A stretch of DNA of 35,053 bases. It comes from an uncultured Akkermansia sp. (GTDB taxonomy: Bacteria; Verrucomicrobiota; Verrucomicrobiia; Verrucomicrobiales; Akkermansiaceae). Every line of letters begins with the position of its first letter. Position 1 is the first letter of the stretch. This document shows positions 1 through 7,558 of the stretch, piece after piece. Location of the stretch: assembly GCA_947631435.1 (NCBI GenBank), contig CANRLM010000026.1, positions 1-35,053 of the forward strand, given 5' to 3'. The translations under genes were made by a program, and so were the position numbers. A model generated the notes under the pieces. It saw only the letters and a program-made list of their open reading frames with translations, did no database searches and was not told where the DNA came from.

Positions 1-61
1 CGGGATGCGTACGTTTGCTCAACGCGGTGTATAGGTACTACGACTTGCTGACGAATCACTT

Positions 62-288
62 TTACGCCAGCACGCGATCTGCCGGAATATCCCGCAGCAT
101 CATCTTGAGGGCGGCGGCAATCTCCGTCACGCTGGGGATGCGAAGGGAATGATATCCTCGAATTCGCTGTAGCACATGTGGGTGTGATTATCCTCAAGAT
201 CGCGCACAGCGCCCGTAAGACTCGGCTGCGATACAAAAAGCGTTTTTGCAGCCTCGCTGATGTGAAGTACGAATTGGAAGTTAGCGCA
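62..288 (-). pseudogene. Remnant of a LysR-type transcriptional regulator
   Basis: Reading leftward, positions 279-187 translate to a recognisable LysR helix-turn-helix segment containing AAKTLFVSQPSLTGAVRDLE. This matches the family pattern of AA..L.vsQpslS..I..LE. The conserved continuation after LE (G..LF.R) is missing. From about position 150 to a TAA at 64-62, a different frame encodes a protein-like tail (SVTEIAAALKMMLRDIPADR) that could be the old C-terminus after an internal deletion. No normal start is seen and only about a quarter of a roughly 300-aa LysR protein could be present. The helix-turn-helix match is good; joining the two pieces into one former gene is a guess. Confidence 0.4.
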
Positions 289-535
289 CTGCGTGCGTTT
301 TTGCGGAGCTGTAGCGGGGGCGAATTTTTTTGGCTCAGATTGCTGCACATCACTGCTTGCTCCCTCTGGCCTTCAGGAGGTTGAGCATTTTCTCTGTTAA
401 TTGAATTCTCTCAAATGCGTTTGCCTTGGATATACACGGAGCTGCGATCAGAGCTGCTTTCGCCGTGCAAGCGGGTGATTACAGAAGAGAATCCGCTTGT
501 TTCATGACGGGGATGTGTGTGGGTTATTGCAAATT

Positions 536-554
536 GGTGGGTGGGTGGGTGGGG
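536..554 (+). other. G-quadruplex-forming motif
   Basis: Four G-tracts separated by single T residues (GGGTGGGTGGGTGGGG at 539-554) form a textbook parallel quadruplex motif. It sits in a purine-rich stretch that continues to about 600 with further G-runs. The motif is directly visible; folding in the cell is inference. Confidence 0.6.
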
Positions 555-689
555 AAAAGCTGCTGGGAGAGAAGGAGGGGGTGCATGGGGGTGGGGAAAA
601 TGGTTGATCGAGGTTTGCTGATTACGTCTCTTTTGCGATGTTTGAGCAGCATGATGTTTTAGTCTTGCTTGGTTTTTTGTTTGTTTGTT

Positions 690-720
690 TCCGCCCGTGG
701 TGGCGGAGGGGAAATTTTTT
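690..720 (+). terminator. Terminator-like hairpin with T-run
   Basis: TCCGCC (690-695) pairs with GGCGGA (702-707) around a 6-nt loop. A T-run follows at about 715-720 after a short purine spacer. The spacer makes it a weak intrinsic terminator, and no intact plus-strand gene lies directly upstream. Confidence 0.25.
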
Positions 721-743
721 CTTTGTCTTTTTTTGATTTTAAG

Positions 744-772
744 TTGACTTCCCCCCAGTTTTTCGATAGTCT
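744..772 (+). promoter_or_regulatory. Possible sigma70-type promoter for the lipoprotein gene
   Basis: TTGACT (744-749), a 17-nt spacer and TAGTCT (767-772) give a plausible -35/-10 pair. The resulting leader would be about 50 nt. The -10 box is poor, so confidence is low. Confidence 0.3.
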
Positions 773-827
773 CATATTGTGACAGGTGTTTTAGGGCTTG
801 TCGTTGTTCTGCACTTCAAACTTTCCT

Positions 828-1586
828 ATGAAAAAGACTCGTTTCCTCTGGGCCGTTCTGGCGGCTGTTGCCTGCGCTCTTTCTATCCCCGCTTGCGGAG
901 GAGGGGGGGATGATTCTGGTAACACATATATCAGTGTGCACCAGTTTGCCGGGGGAGGCAAGGCTTTTAAGATCTTCGGCGTTCCGAGCATGAGGGTATA
1001 CGCTTTTGGCGGTGGGGGAAGTGCTATGAGCAAGGATCAGGCGGATAACATATTGAACGGGTCCGGGTACGGTCCCTCAGCACCCGAATATACGGCGAGC
1101 CCTCAGGGAGCTTATGAAGGGAAGCTGAATTTGACCGGGGCGATGGCTTTTGAAGATGGTACGACGGTGCAAGCGACTCTTTCATACGGAACATACGGCG
1201 GTGAGACCGGTACGGGCGTCCTCGAGATACTGCCCCAAAGTGGTTTCGATAACAGCACCGGTCACGAGACAGAACAGATGATTCACTTTCTGGGAGGGGT
1301 GACGCGCAACGACATGAATGTCAGCGGAACAAATCTCAGCGGTACGGTTCTTCAGCTTAACAGCGATTATCCGAGATACTTGCTTTTCTCTCTTGCGGGG
1401 TGCTCGTACAGGGTGGTGATGGACTTTTCGAGCGGTACCCTGGAATTTTTCCTGACGTACGCCTCATCGTTTGAGTATGCCGCTTTGGGCTCTTCCGGGC
1501 AGGTTCTGGAGGGCTACCACGTCACGTACAATGAGATCATTGACGCTCTCAATACCAAAAAGAACTTTATTGCAGAGCCAAGATAA
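828..1586 (+). CDS. Predicted lipoprotein of unknown function
   Basis: 252 residues from ATG 828, which starts a good signal peptide (MKKTRFLWAVLAAVACALSI) ending at a lipobox-like IPAC with Cys23. A Gly/Asp-rich stretch follows, as is common just after the lipidated cysteine. An in-frame TTG 30 nt upstream would add ten residues before the signal peptide and is less likely. The mature part is rich in Gly, Thr and Ser with alternating hydrophobic positions, suggesting a beta-rich secreted domain. I do not recognise a family. It is a single gene, convergent with the metal-transport operon on the other strand. Confidence 0.8.
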   Translation: MKKTRFLWAVLAAVACALSIPACGGGGDDSGNTYISVHQFAGGGKAFKIFGVPSMRVYAFGGGGSAMSKDQADNILNGSGYGPSAPEYTASPQGAYEGKLNLTGAMAFEDGTTVQATLSYGTYGGETGTGVLEILPQSGFDNSTGHETEQMIHFLGGVTRNDMNVSGTNLSGTVLQLNSDYPRYLLFSLAGCSYRVVMDFSSGTLEFFLTYASSFEYAALGSSGQVLEGYHVTYNEIIDALNTKKNFIAEPR

Positions 1587-1653
1587 GCGGAGGTTCCCCA
1601 CCACGCTTCCGAATATTCCCCGGCAATGGGGGAGTTGTAGTATTTGAGAGGTC

Positions 1654-2475
1654 TTACTTCCCCCTGCGAGAGAAGAGGAAGGCAAGGAGGAACGCTAGGG
1701 CGAGCAGCAGGATGATCGTGGCGCCGAGGTGCCAGCCGAGGGGAAAGGAGAGGAAGAAGGCAAGCACGGAGCAGGAGCAGCCGAGAAGGGCTGCTCCCGG
1801 GAACATGAGGTCTGCACGGCGTGTGAGCAGGCGCAAAGTGGCGCCGGGGATGACGAGCAGACCGAGCGAGAGGAAGGAACCGACAGCCTGCAGGGAGGAG
1901 ACGAGCGCGAGGATGATGAGCGCAAAGGCGCCGTAGCTCAGGGCGCGCGTGGGCAGGCCGAGGGCGGCAGCGCCGATGGGATCAAAGAGCCAGAGGAGGA
2001 GAGGACGGCGGAAGAGAGTGAGAAGAATGAAGGTGATCGCGGCGGCGCTGAAAGCGACGCAGAGATCGGTGTTGCTCATGCTGAGGATATTGCCGAAGAG
2101 CCAATCGTCCACCTTTTGCTGCAGTCCCAGAGAGAGAAGAATGAGATAGCCCAGGGCGAAGGCAGCGGAATGAATGAGGGAGAGAGACGTATCGGCATCT
2201 ACTACGGAGCAGCGAGCGACGAAAAGCGAGGAAAGACCTACCAGCAGAGCCGCCGCCAGAGCCCCCAGTAGCAGGCTCCACTCGTTGAGTCCGAAAAGGA
2301 GAATGGATAGAGCAAGCCCCGGCAGCAGAGCGCAGGAGAGGGCGCCGATCTGCAGAGAGGAGCGTCGCAGTACGATGAACGCGCTCATGAGCCCATCCGC
2401 TGCGCCGATGACTGCGCACGCCCACAGACTGCGTTGCGCGATAGGTTCACTGAGAAACTGGAGAAAATCACTCAT
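1654..2475 (-). CDS. Mn/Zn-type ABC transporter permease
   Basis: 273 residues of almost continuous hydrophobic segments, typical of the ABC-3 (ZnuB/MntB/SitC-like) permeases that form the inner-membrane channel for Mn(II), Zn(II) or Fe(II) import. The start at 2475 (MSDFLQFLSEP) was chosen because further upstream the frame is basic, non-hydrophobic and overlaps the end of the ATPase gene. About seven to eight membrane helices can be counted, and the Gly-rich SFLSLGLLVIPGAT segment near residue 200 is typical of the family. It ends the operon, 43 bases after the ATPase gene. No Shine-Dalgarno is visible. Metal specificity cannot be read from this subunit. Confidence 0.9.
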   Translation of the reverse strand: MSDFLQFLSEPIAQRSLWACAVIGAADGLMSAFIVLRRSSLQIGALSCALLPGLALSILLFGLNEWSLLLGALAAALLVGLSSLFVARCSVVDADTSLSLIHSAAFALGYLILLSLGLQQKVDDWLFGNILSMSNTDLCVAFSAAAITFILLTLFRRPLLLWLFDPIGAAALGLPTRALSYGAFALIILALVSSLQAVGSFLSLGLLVIPGATLRLLTRRADLMFPGAALLGCSCSVLAFFLSFPLGWHLGATIILLLALAFLLAFLFSRRGK

Positions 2476-2518
2476 TGAAGAACGAAGCCAAATTGAAGTA
2501 CGAAGTCGAAGTATTGAG

Positions 2519-3265
2519 CTAGCGCGCTGAGGCGTGGGGGTGCGGAGTGGGGGAAGGGGGCAACTGAGCACAGGGACCAAAAAAGAGTTGCTCGCCGCCG
2601 TCGAGCAGCAGAGCGCAGTCGAAAACCCGCGCGATTTCTTCCGGCGTGTCGTGGCAGGCAGCGATGACCAGCCGTCCCTCCTCCCGAGCCATGCGTTTCA
2701 GCAGATCACCCAGCGCGTGCACGCCTGAGATGTCCAGTCCGGTGAAGGGTTCATCCAGCAGGAGCACATGCGCCTGCTGAGCAAGGGCGCGGGCGAGGAA
2801 GGCGCGCTGTTGCTGGCCGCCGGAAAGTTGGGAAATGGGGCGTTCCCGGAGGGCAAGCAGCTGCATGCACTCCAGCGCATGGTGTACGATGCTCTCATCC
2901 TCCTCCCCCGCCGCACGCAGGAGCCCCAGGGAGGGGAAGCGACCCAACTCCACCACGCCGCGCACAGTGATGGGAAAAGACCAATCAATGCCGCTGCGCT
3001 GGGGGAGGTACGCTACTTCGTGCCGGACGTTGTGCAGAGGAAGACCGTTCCAGAGTACTCTGCCGCCCGATGGCCGCAGCAGCCCTGCCAGCACGGAAAG
3101 CAAGGTGGATTTTCCCGCTCCGTTGCGCCCCACAAGCGCCATCGTGTGTCCGCAGGTGATGGAAAATGAAATCCCTCTCAGAGCAGGCTCTGCTCCACGC
3201 CCGTACGCCGCGCAGAGATCCTCTACGCGAAGCTCATGCGTCCCGGTGTGGTGAGAAGTAGCCAT
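2519..3265 (-). CDS. Mn/Zn-type ABC transporter ATP-binding protein
   Basis: 248-residue ATPase subunit of the metal importer. Visible motifs: Walker A GRNGAGKST (46-54), Q-loop YLPQR (86-90), ABC signature LSGGQQQR (147-154), Walker B VLLLDEP (167-173), D-loop GLD and switch His205. The segment after the Q-loop (SGIDWSFPITV) resembles manganese/iron-type importers (MntB/SitB) more than ZnuC, so manganese is a reasonable guess. ATG 3265 is preferred over an in-frame TTG 12 nt upstream. Within the operon it is separated from the binding-protein gene by the unrelated AlbA_2 gene, an unusual break. The C-terminus ends in a Pro/His-rich tail. Confidence 0.92.
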   Translation of the reverse strand: MATSHHTGTHELRVEDLCAAYGRGAEPALRGISFSITCGHTMALVGRNGAGKSTLLSVLAGLLRPSGGRVLWNGLPLHNVRHEVAYLPQRSGIDWSFPITVRGVVELGRFPSLGLLRAAGEEDESIVHHALECMQLLALRERPISQLSGGQQQRAFLARALAQQAHVLLLDEPFTGLDISGVHALGDLLKRMAREEGRLVIAACHDTPEEIARVFDCALLLDGGEQLFFGPCAQLPPSPTPHPHASAR

Positions 3266-3417
3266 GAATCGTGTCAATAAATTGAAGAAAAACGAATTGC
3301 GTCAGAACTTGTGCAGTAACTATATCTAAGTAGCTTATGAGAAGAGCATTGTGGCAGAACTTGCACAATCGACCTGAAGTTGAATAAAACTCTCGTGATG
3401 AGGAGGATAGATTTGAT

Positions 3418-5073
3418 TCATTTGTCCTTCCCCCTGGAAGGAATGGATGCGACGTATTTCTGATAGTGGCTGGTGGGGCGTTGGGGTATCGTGTGTTGTA
3501 ATCCCTCTTGCAGGAGAGGAACCAGGTAACGACGGCGTACCCAACGGAGATTTGTGAGCCCCAACATACCGGCAATTTCACGCAAAGTGCGTGGCTGTGC
3601 ACAGTATCGCAGGATCTTTGCTTTGATTCTCTTTTCTTTAATTAAAGTTTTATCATGAATGACTTCTGACGCATCATGGGTGGAAAAAGCTCCTGTGGAC
3701 GGAGAAGTCGCACCATAAGACTTTCCTGTATTCTGACGGAGTTTCGCCCGATTATCAGAAAGTTCCGGCGCATCATGGGAGGGAAACCGTCCTGTTGACA
3801 AAGACACCACACCATGAGCTTTCCTCTCAGTCGAACGAATCTTTATTTGATTACCAGTGACTTCCGACGCATCATGGGTGGAGAGAGGCGAGGCAAACGG
3901 AATCGTCAAATTGATAAACGGGGGAATAATCTGGATATGAGGAGAGGGCAGCCCCGCATCCAGACAGCAAGAAAAGATGAGCCCGATACCACGTCCCCAT
4001 TTCTCCATGGTGCCGCGGCGGTAGAAGACATCGGCAATAGTTGGATTAGCCGGGAGGGAACCGAGACTGTTATCGACAAAATCCTGCCACTTGGTACCGT
4101 AGGGGAATGCGCCGGGATTCTGGAAAACCATACGATCGTCGTAGATAGCGAGGCTCGGAGTCATATTATCGGCGTGCCACGAACGGTGGCAGAGCATATT
4201 GGCCGTGGCCTCGCGGAGCGCCTCGTAAGGGACGGTGAGGGTATCCTGACGGTATTGCTGATCCATGCGACCGCTCAGATTGAGGTGCTTGAGGCAGAAA
4301 TCCAACACAGCATCGTACTGCACGAACAGATTACCCTCACAGATTGTCTGATCGCGGAAAACTTTTTTATCTACCCCTGCAAAACGCGCGAGACGTACTG
4401 CACATTGGGGGTGGACAGTCGTGGGACTTTTGCTGAAAAGCACATTGGCGGCGTTGTTCAGAGCCCCAGTTTTGTCGGCGACGCCAAGCTTTTGCATGAT
4501 GGGGAGCGGCTCCTGGAGGGTCATCGTTGTTGCAGGAATGCGGCGTTTGCCGATGCCATCGTGCAGCGTTTGGAAGAGGAGCTCCACGTCAATATCCTCA
4601 AGGAGGATATCGGGATTGGGGGCATTTTCCCAGCTGAGTCTACTGGTGCTGCTCAAGGGCATACGCTCCTCGTAGAGAGTGCGAGGCATGACGCTTGTCG
4701 TACTTTCGATCCGATAGAACGCCCGACCGTCGTAAGAATACGGACCGTTGCGGAAATTAGTGGAGTTGCAGTGCAGGGCAATCACGAACTTCCCTTTTCT
4801 GTCCGGCAGTTCGATGTACTCTGTCTCCACCTCCACAGGCGGCTCGATCTTGCGTAGTTCGGCGGCAATCTCGCGGCGCGTGGAATCTGATACGTCCTGT
4901 CCGACGATCTGCATTTGCGGGCTGATGCCGAACAAGAGCCATCCGCCGTCGGAGTTCATGAAAGCGCAGGCGCTTTCCATGCCACGATGCAGCTCGCCGG
5001 TGGTGAGCTTGCACTCCATGGTGGAGTTCTCACCCTTTGCGATCATTTTTTTGATGCCTTCGAGATTCAACAT
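3418..5073 (-). CDS. AlbA_2 / HATPase_c_4 accessory regulator (RecG-like C-terminal family)
   Basis: 551 residues. The N-terminus (about 1-125) is an AlbA_2 (Schlafen-type) domain: E20-CK and AFMNSDGGWLLFGIS match its E..EFK and F.N..GG.l.iGv motifs. Residues about 280-390 are a GHKL-type ATPase module with REATANMLCHRSW (287-299), NPGAFP (319-324) and GRGIG (360-364). A linker of three 33-residue repeats follows (about 395-478), then a winged-helix-like C-terminus (TLREIAGMLGLT, 496-507). Such proteins are usually annotated as ATP-binding proteins or putative regulators of uncertain role. ATG 5073 begins the AlbA_2 fold; the frame upstream is not domain-like. The gene splits the metal ABC operon and has its own promoter, suggesting later insertion. 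Confidence 0.88.
   Translation of the reverse strand: MLNLEGIKKMIAKGENSTMECKLTTGELHRGMESACAFMNSDGGWLLFGISPQMQIVGQDVSDSTRREIAAELRKIEPPVEVETEYIELPDRKGKFVIALHCNSTNFRNGPYSYDGRAFYRIESTTSVMPRTLYEERMPLSSTSRLSWENAPNPDILLEDIDVELLFQTLHDGIGKRRIPATTMTLQEPLPIMQKLGVADKTGALNNAANVLFSKSPTTVHPQCAVRLARFAGVDKKVFRDQTICEGNLFVQYDAVLDFCLKHLNLSGRMDQQYRQDTLTVPYEALREATANMLCHRSWHADNMTPSLAIYDDRMVFQNPGAFPYGTKWQDFVDNSLGSLPANPTIADVFYRRGTMEKWGRGIGLIFSCCLDAGLPSPHIQIIPPFINLTIPFASPLSTHDASEVTGNQIKIRSTERKAHGVVSLSTGRFPSHDAPELSDNRAKLRQNTGKSYGATSPSTGAFSTHDASEVIHDKTLIKEKRIKAKILRYCAQPRTLREIAGMLGLTNLRWVRRRYLVPLLQEGLQHTIPQRPTSHYQKYVASIPSRGKDK
3640..3891 (-). repeat. In-frame 99-bp tandem repeat, three copies (last partial)
   Basis: The landmark CATCATGGG recurs at 3672, 3771 and 3870, a period of exactly 99 bp (33 codons). 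In the protein it places STHDASE / PSHDAPE / STHDASE at His400, His433 and His466 of the AlbA_2 protein. The copies have diverged, but the reading frame is kept. The repeat forms the linker between the ATPase module and the C-terminal winged helix. Confidence 0.85.
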
Positions 5074-5124
5074 GTCCGTTTCATGATGCCGGGCAGATCC
5101 GTTCTTTCCGCACTCACTGCGTCC

Positions 5125-5153
5125 AGAGTACCATGGCACGCCGGTGTTGTCAA
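5125..5153 (-). promoter_or_regulatory. Promoter of the AlbA_2 gene
   Basis: On the minus strand, TTGACA (5153-5148), a 17-nt spacer and TACTCT (5130-5125) form a strong sigma70-like promoter. It would give a leader of about 45 nt before ATG 5073, independent of the metal operon upstream. Confidence 0.55.
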
Positions 5154-5232
5154 CGGTGCAGGGACAAACGCATTTGGAAAATGAGATTGCCCTCTGCAAG
5201 CAACCCGGCGGCCCTGAGAAGGAGCGCCCGGT

Positions 5233-5784
5233 TCAATCAAAAGTTCCTTCTGACCGGGGGCTTGCCGACCAGTGGAAACAGTAGATTTCGTGGATTTCGG
5301 ATTCGCCGGGGTCGGCCCAATGAGTATCGGCGACGGAGGGAAGGGATGGAGGAGAGAGCTCTACGGTGATGACATGGGCGGAGCCGGAGGTTCCCGGCCA
5401 GACGGCGTGCACCTCAAGCTCGATGGAAGAACCGGCGCTGAGCAGGGGCAGGGAAAGCTTGATTTGGCGGCTTCCCCGGGCTTCGGGAGAGAAGCGGGCG
5501 AGTTCTCTGCCTGCGAGAGAAAGGGTGATTTCCAGTGGCTCATCCGTGTAACGCACGAGAGCAGGCACTTCAACATGCTGAGACTGAGAGGCGGAAGCCG
5601 ATGCTTCCGACGCAGCAGGAGGCAGCGGTGTGTTCCCCACGTGTGTGCTGAGGGTAGAGGAGGGGGCGATGAAGCGCGCGCCATCGAGCGGGAAATCTGC
5701 CGGGAGGATGAACCTGCCAAGCGGAATTGCAGCAGCGGCGAGCGCCAGTAAACAGCATACTAAAGCGAAGAGAGGGGATTTCAT
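5233..5784 (-). CDS. Unknown exported or membrane-anchored protein in the metal-uptake operon
   Basis: 183 residues with an N-terminal signal peptide or anchor (MKSPLFALVCCLLALAAAAI). An Ala/Ser/Pro-rich linker follows (about 50-70), then a small beta-rich domain with alternating hydrophobics (PLEITLSLAGRELARF, SIELEVHAVWPG). I do not recognise a family. Its ATG overlaps the stop of the binding-protein gene by four bases (ATGA), so the two are probably translationally coupled and the product works in the periplasm with the metal importer. The last residues (SPRSEGTFD) follow a natural-looking end at FHW and may be a tail altered by insertion of the next gene. Confidence 0.75.
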   Translation of the reverse strand: MKSPLFALVCCLLALAAAAIPLGRFILPADFPLDGARFIAPSSTLSTHVGNTPLPPAASEASASASQSQHVEVPALVRYTDEPLEITLSLAGRELARFSPEARGSRQIKLSLPLLSAGSSIELEVHAVWPGTSGSAHVITVELSPPSLPSVADTHWADPGESEIHEIYCFHWSASPRSEGTFD

Positions 5785-6659
5785 GGTGCGGAGGAGCCGG
5801 AGTCAGAAAACCCTTTGGCGATGGAATTGATGTTGAAGAGGAAAATAGCTTCGTAGGTGTTGAGATCCGGCGCGATGCCATCCATGATAAGCGGGTGGAG
5901 GGATACACCGAGGGAGTCTGCCAGGTTCTGCATGAATTTTGGAGACTCCCGGCGTTCTGTGTACAGGCAGGTTACGCCACGCGTCCGCAGCTGCTTCAGC
6001 AGGGGCATCAACGACGCCATATCTCCCTGGCTTTCCGCCGCTATTCCCAGCACCGGGATGGGTTCCCAGCCAAACGCTGCGCAGAAATGGCACATTGCTG
6101 CGTGTGAGCAGACGAGTACCCGCTGCGCTGCGGGCGCCCGCGTGAGGCGCAGACGCGCCGTACGTTCCAGTTTCTCCATTTCCTTGGCGTATCTTTGCTG
6201 CCGTTGCGTGAGTCCTTCAAGTTTCTCTGCCGGCAGCAGAGGAGCGAGAGCTTCCGCCAGAGCAAGCGAGGCGCGCGCCATGTTTCGCGGACTGTTCCAC
6301 CAGTGGGGATCCGGCACATTGCTGCCGGGCACGAAGACATCCGGGATGGATGCGCCGAGTTCCAGGATACGCGTTTTTTCTCCGACGCTCTGTTGCAGAG
6401 ATGATAAGTAAGGCTCCGTGCCTTTTCCGCAAGCCAGCAGCAGCGGACACCCCGCCGCTGCCATCACCTCCTGACCTGTGGGTTGAAAACTGTGAAGTTC
6501 AGCATTTACCGGGAATAAATCCACCACTTCAACGACGCCATCTCCTCCTACGAGCCGCGCCATTTCGCTGAGCAGCGGGTGTAAACTCGCTACGCGCACT
6601 CCCCCGGCACACGCCACGCAGACCATGAGCAGAAAAGACAAAACGAAGCGTATTCCCAT
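5781..6659 (-). CDS. Mn/Zn-type ABC transporter substrate-binding protein
   Basis: 292 residues of the ZnuA/MntA (TroA-like, cluster A-I) family, which captures metal in the periplasm and hands it to the permease. A signal peptide spans about 1-19. Expected metal ligands are visible: His56 in AELHSFQP, His119 in DPHWWNSP (family DPHvWl.P), His186 in VCSHAAMCHF, and an acidic site in LIMDGIAPD (Asp260). The long His/Asp-rich loop typical of high-affinity ZnuA is absent, which leans towards manganese but does not settle it. ATG 6659 was chosen because the signal peptide starts there and a promoter lies directly upstream. It is the first gene of the operon. Confidence 0.9.
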   Translation of the reverse strand: MGIRFVLSFLLMVCVACAGGVRVASLHPLLSEMARLVGGDGVVEVVDLFPVNAELHSFQPTGQEVMAAAGCPLLLACGKGTEPYLSSLQQSVGEKTRILELGASIPDVFVPGSNVPDPHWWNSPRNMARASLALAEALAPLLPAEKLEGLTQRQQRYAKEMEKLERTARLRLTRAPAAQRVLVCSHAAMCHFCAAFGWEPIPVLGIAAESQGDMASLMPLLKQLRTRGVTCLYTERRESPKFMQNLADSLGVSLHPLIMDGIAPDLNTYEAIFLFNINSIAKGFSDSGSSAP

Positions 6660-6665
6660 GACCCT

Positions 6666-6694
6666 ATGATAGCACAACAACGCACGTGTAGCAA
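6666..6694 (-). promoter_or_regulatory. Promoter of the metal-uptake operon, giving a leaderless transcript
   Basis: Minus-strand TTGCTA (6694-6689), 17-nt spacer, TATCAT (6671-6666). The -10 box ends six bases before ATG 6659, so the expected transcription start falls on the A of the start codon. No ribosome-binding site can exist in such a transcript. Confidence 0.6.
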
Positions 6695-6747
6695 CTGCAT
6701 TTGACAATGCATCAGCCATGCTGCAATCACAGGAGCTGCCCCTCTTC

Positions 6748-6772
6748 GGGGAGAGAGGGGGGCTTTCTCCCC
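6748..6772 (-). terminator. Inverted repeat downstream of pdxH
   Basis: GGGGAGA (6748-6754) and TCTCCCC (6766-6772) form a 7-bp GC-rich stem with an 11-nt loop in the 154-bp gap between pdxH and the metal operon. No T-run follows on the minus strand, so an intrinsic terminator is only possible. Confidence 0.3.
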
Positions 6773-6813
6773 TCCCAACGAGATTGCACAAATATGGGCA
6801 GTATGTGCTCTTG

Positions 6814-7452
6814 TCACGGTTGCAGACGCCGTATGTCCCACGAGGAGTCGGGCAGGAGGCTGTAGAGGAAGCGGTCATGGATGCGACCGGGGCCTCCCTG
6901 CCAGAATTCCATGTGATGGGGGACGATGCGGAAGCCGCCCCAGAAGTCCGGGAGGGGTACTTTCCCCTCAGAGAATTTGGTCCGCAGTTCCTGGAGCTTC
7001 ATCATGAGGAGTTGCCGCGTGGAAATGACCTGGCTTTGGTGGGAGACCCATGCGCCGAGCTGAGATTCACGGGGCCGCGTGAGGAAATATTTCAGCGTTT
7101 CGGCACGTGAGATTTTTTCCGCTTTCCCATACACGATGATTTGTCGCTCGAGGGTGACCCAGGGAAGGAGCATGCAGACCTCCGGGTTTTCAGAGATTTC
7201 GCGCGCTTTGCGACTCGTGTAGTTAGTGAAAAAGACATAGCCGCGGTCATCGTAGTATTTGAGCAGCACAGTGCGCAGAGATGGAACGCCTTGCGGCGTG
7301 GAGGTGGCTATGCTCATGGCATTTGGCTCCGGAATGCCGCTTTCCAGCGCCTGCTTGAACCATCGATCAAATTGCTCAAACGGGGTTGTGGCAAGATCCT
7401 TGCGATGCAGAGAATCTTTCAGATATTCTTCGCGGAAGGATGACAGATCCAT
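6814..7452 (-). CDS. pdxH: Pyridoxamine/pyridoxine 5'-phosphate oxidase
   Basis: 212 residues, close to the usual 215-220. It oxidises PNP or PMP to pyridoxal 5'-phosphate with FMN, in the cytoplasm. Family motifs run along the whole length: PNAMSIATST, PSLRTVLLKYYDDRGYVFFTNY (FMN/substrate region), SRKAREISENP, a QIIVYGKAEKIS strand, RPRESQLGAWVSHQS, and the C-terminal block PDFWGGFRIVPHHMEFWQGG plus RIHDR. The family ending WxxxRLxP is present as WDIRRLQP. ATG 7452 was preferred over a start 60 nt upstream because a promoter ends directly before it. Confidence 0.96.
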   Translation of the reverse strand: MDLSSFREEYLKDSLHRKDLATTPFEQFDRWFKQALESGIPEPNAMSIATSTPQGVPSLRTVLLKYYDDRGYVFFTNYTSRKAREISENPEVCMLLPWVTLERQIIVYGKAEKISRAETLKYFLTRPRESQLGAWVSHQSQVISTRQLLMMKLQELRTKFSEGKVPLPDFWGGFRIVPHHMEFWQGGPGRIHDRFLYSLLPDSSWDIRRLQP

Positions 7453-7458
7453 GTCGGC

Positions 7459-7487
7459 ATTGTACCGCAAGAAATTATGTCGGGCAA
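7459..7487 (-). promoter_or_regulatory. Promoter of pdxH, giving a leaderless transcript
   Basis: Minus-strand TTGCCC (7487-7482), 17-nt spacer, TACAAT (7464-7459), then six bases to ATG 7452. The predicted transcription start is the first base of the start codon, as for the metal operon. Confidence 0.6.
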
Positions 7488-7525
7488 GCGCTTTTGTCAG
7501 AGGACAGGGCAAACGCCAAATCCTG

Positions 7526-7558
7526 CTATAATCATGCTATAATCATGCTATAATCATG
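7526..7558 (+). repeat. Three tandem 11-bp repeats, each with a TATAAT box and ATG
   Basis: CTATAATCATG is repeated perfectly at 7526, 7537 and 7548. Each unit contains a consensus -10 hexamer and an ATG, and the period equals about one helical turn. The last ATG (7556) opens the decayed ART-domain gene. Confidence 0.9.

Larger units (their letters stand above)
289..827. other. Intergenic stretch without a supported gene
   Basis: About 540 bases with no convincing coding sequence. The plus-strand open frame at 426-662 has low-complexity Gly/Val/Arg content from G-runs and no family resemblance. The stretch holds a G-quadruplex motif (536-554), a hairpin followed by T-runs (690-720) and a possible sigma70-like promoter for the lipoprotein gene at 828. 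Confidence 0.5.

Noticed and set aside
426..662. 78-residue plus-strand open frame
   Set aside because: Composed largely of translated G-runs, with no motif and no start signal.
1729..2271. 180-residue plus-strand open frame rich in Glu and Arg
   Set aside because: Antisense to the ABC permease; its composition is explained by the complementary hydrophobic codons.
3234..3602. 122-residue minus-strand open frame between the AlbA_2 gene and the ABC ATPase gene
   Set aside because: It overlaps the ends of both real genes and has no domain; the gap itself (3266-3417) shows no gene.
3814..4857. 347-residue plus-strand open frame
   Set aside because: It lies antisense inside the AlbA_2 gene, shows no family motif, and mirrors a strongly supported gene on the other strand.
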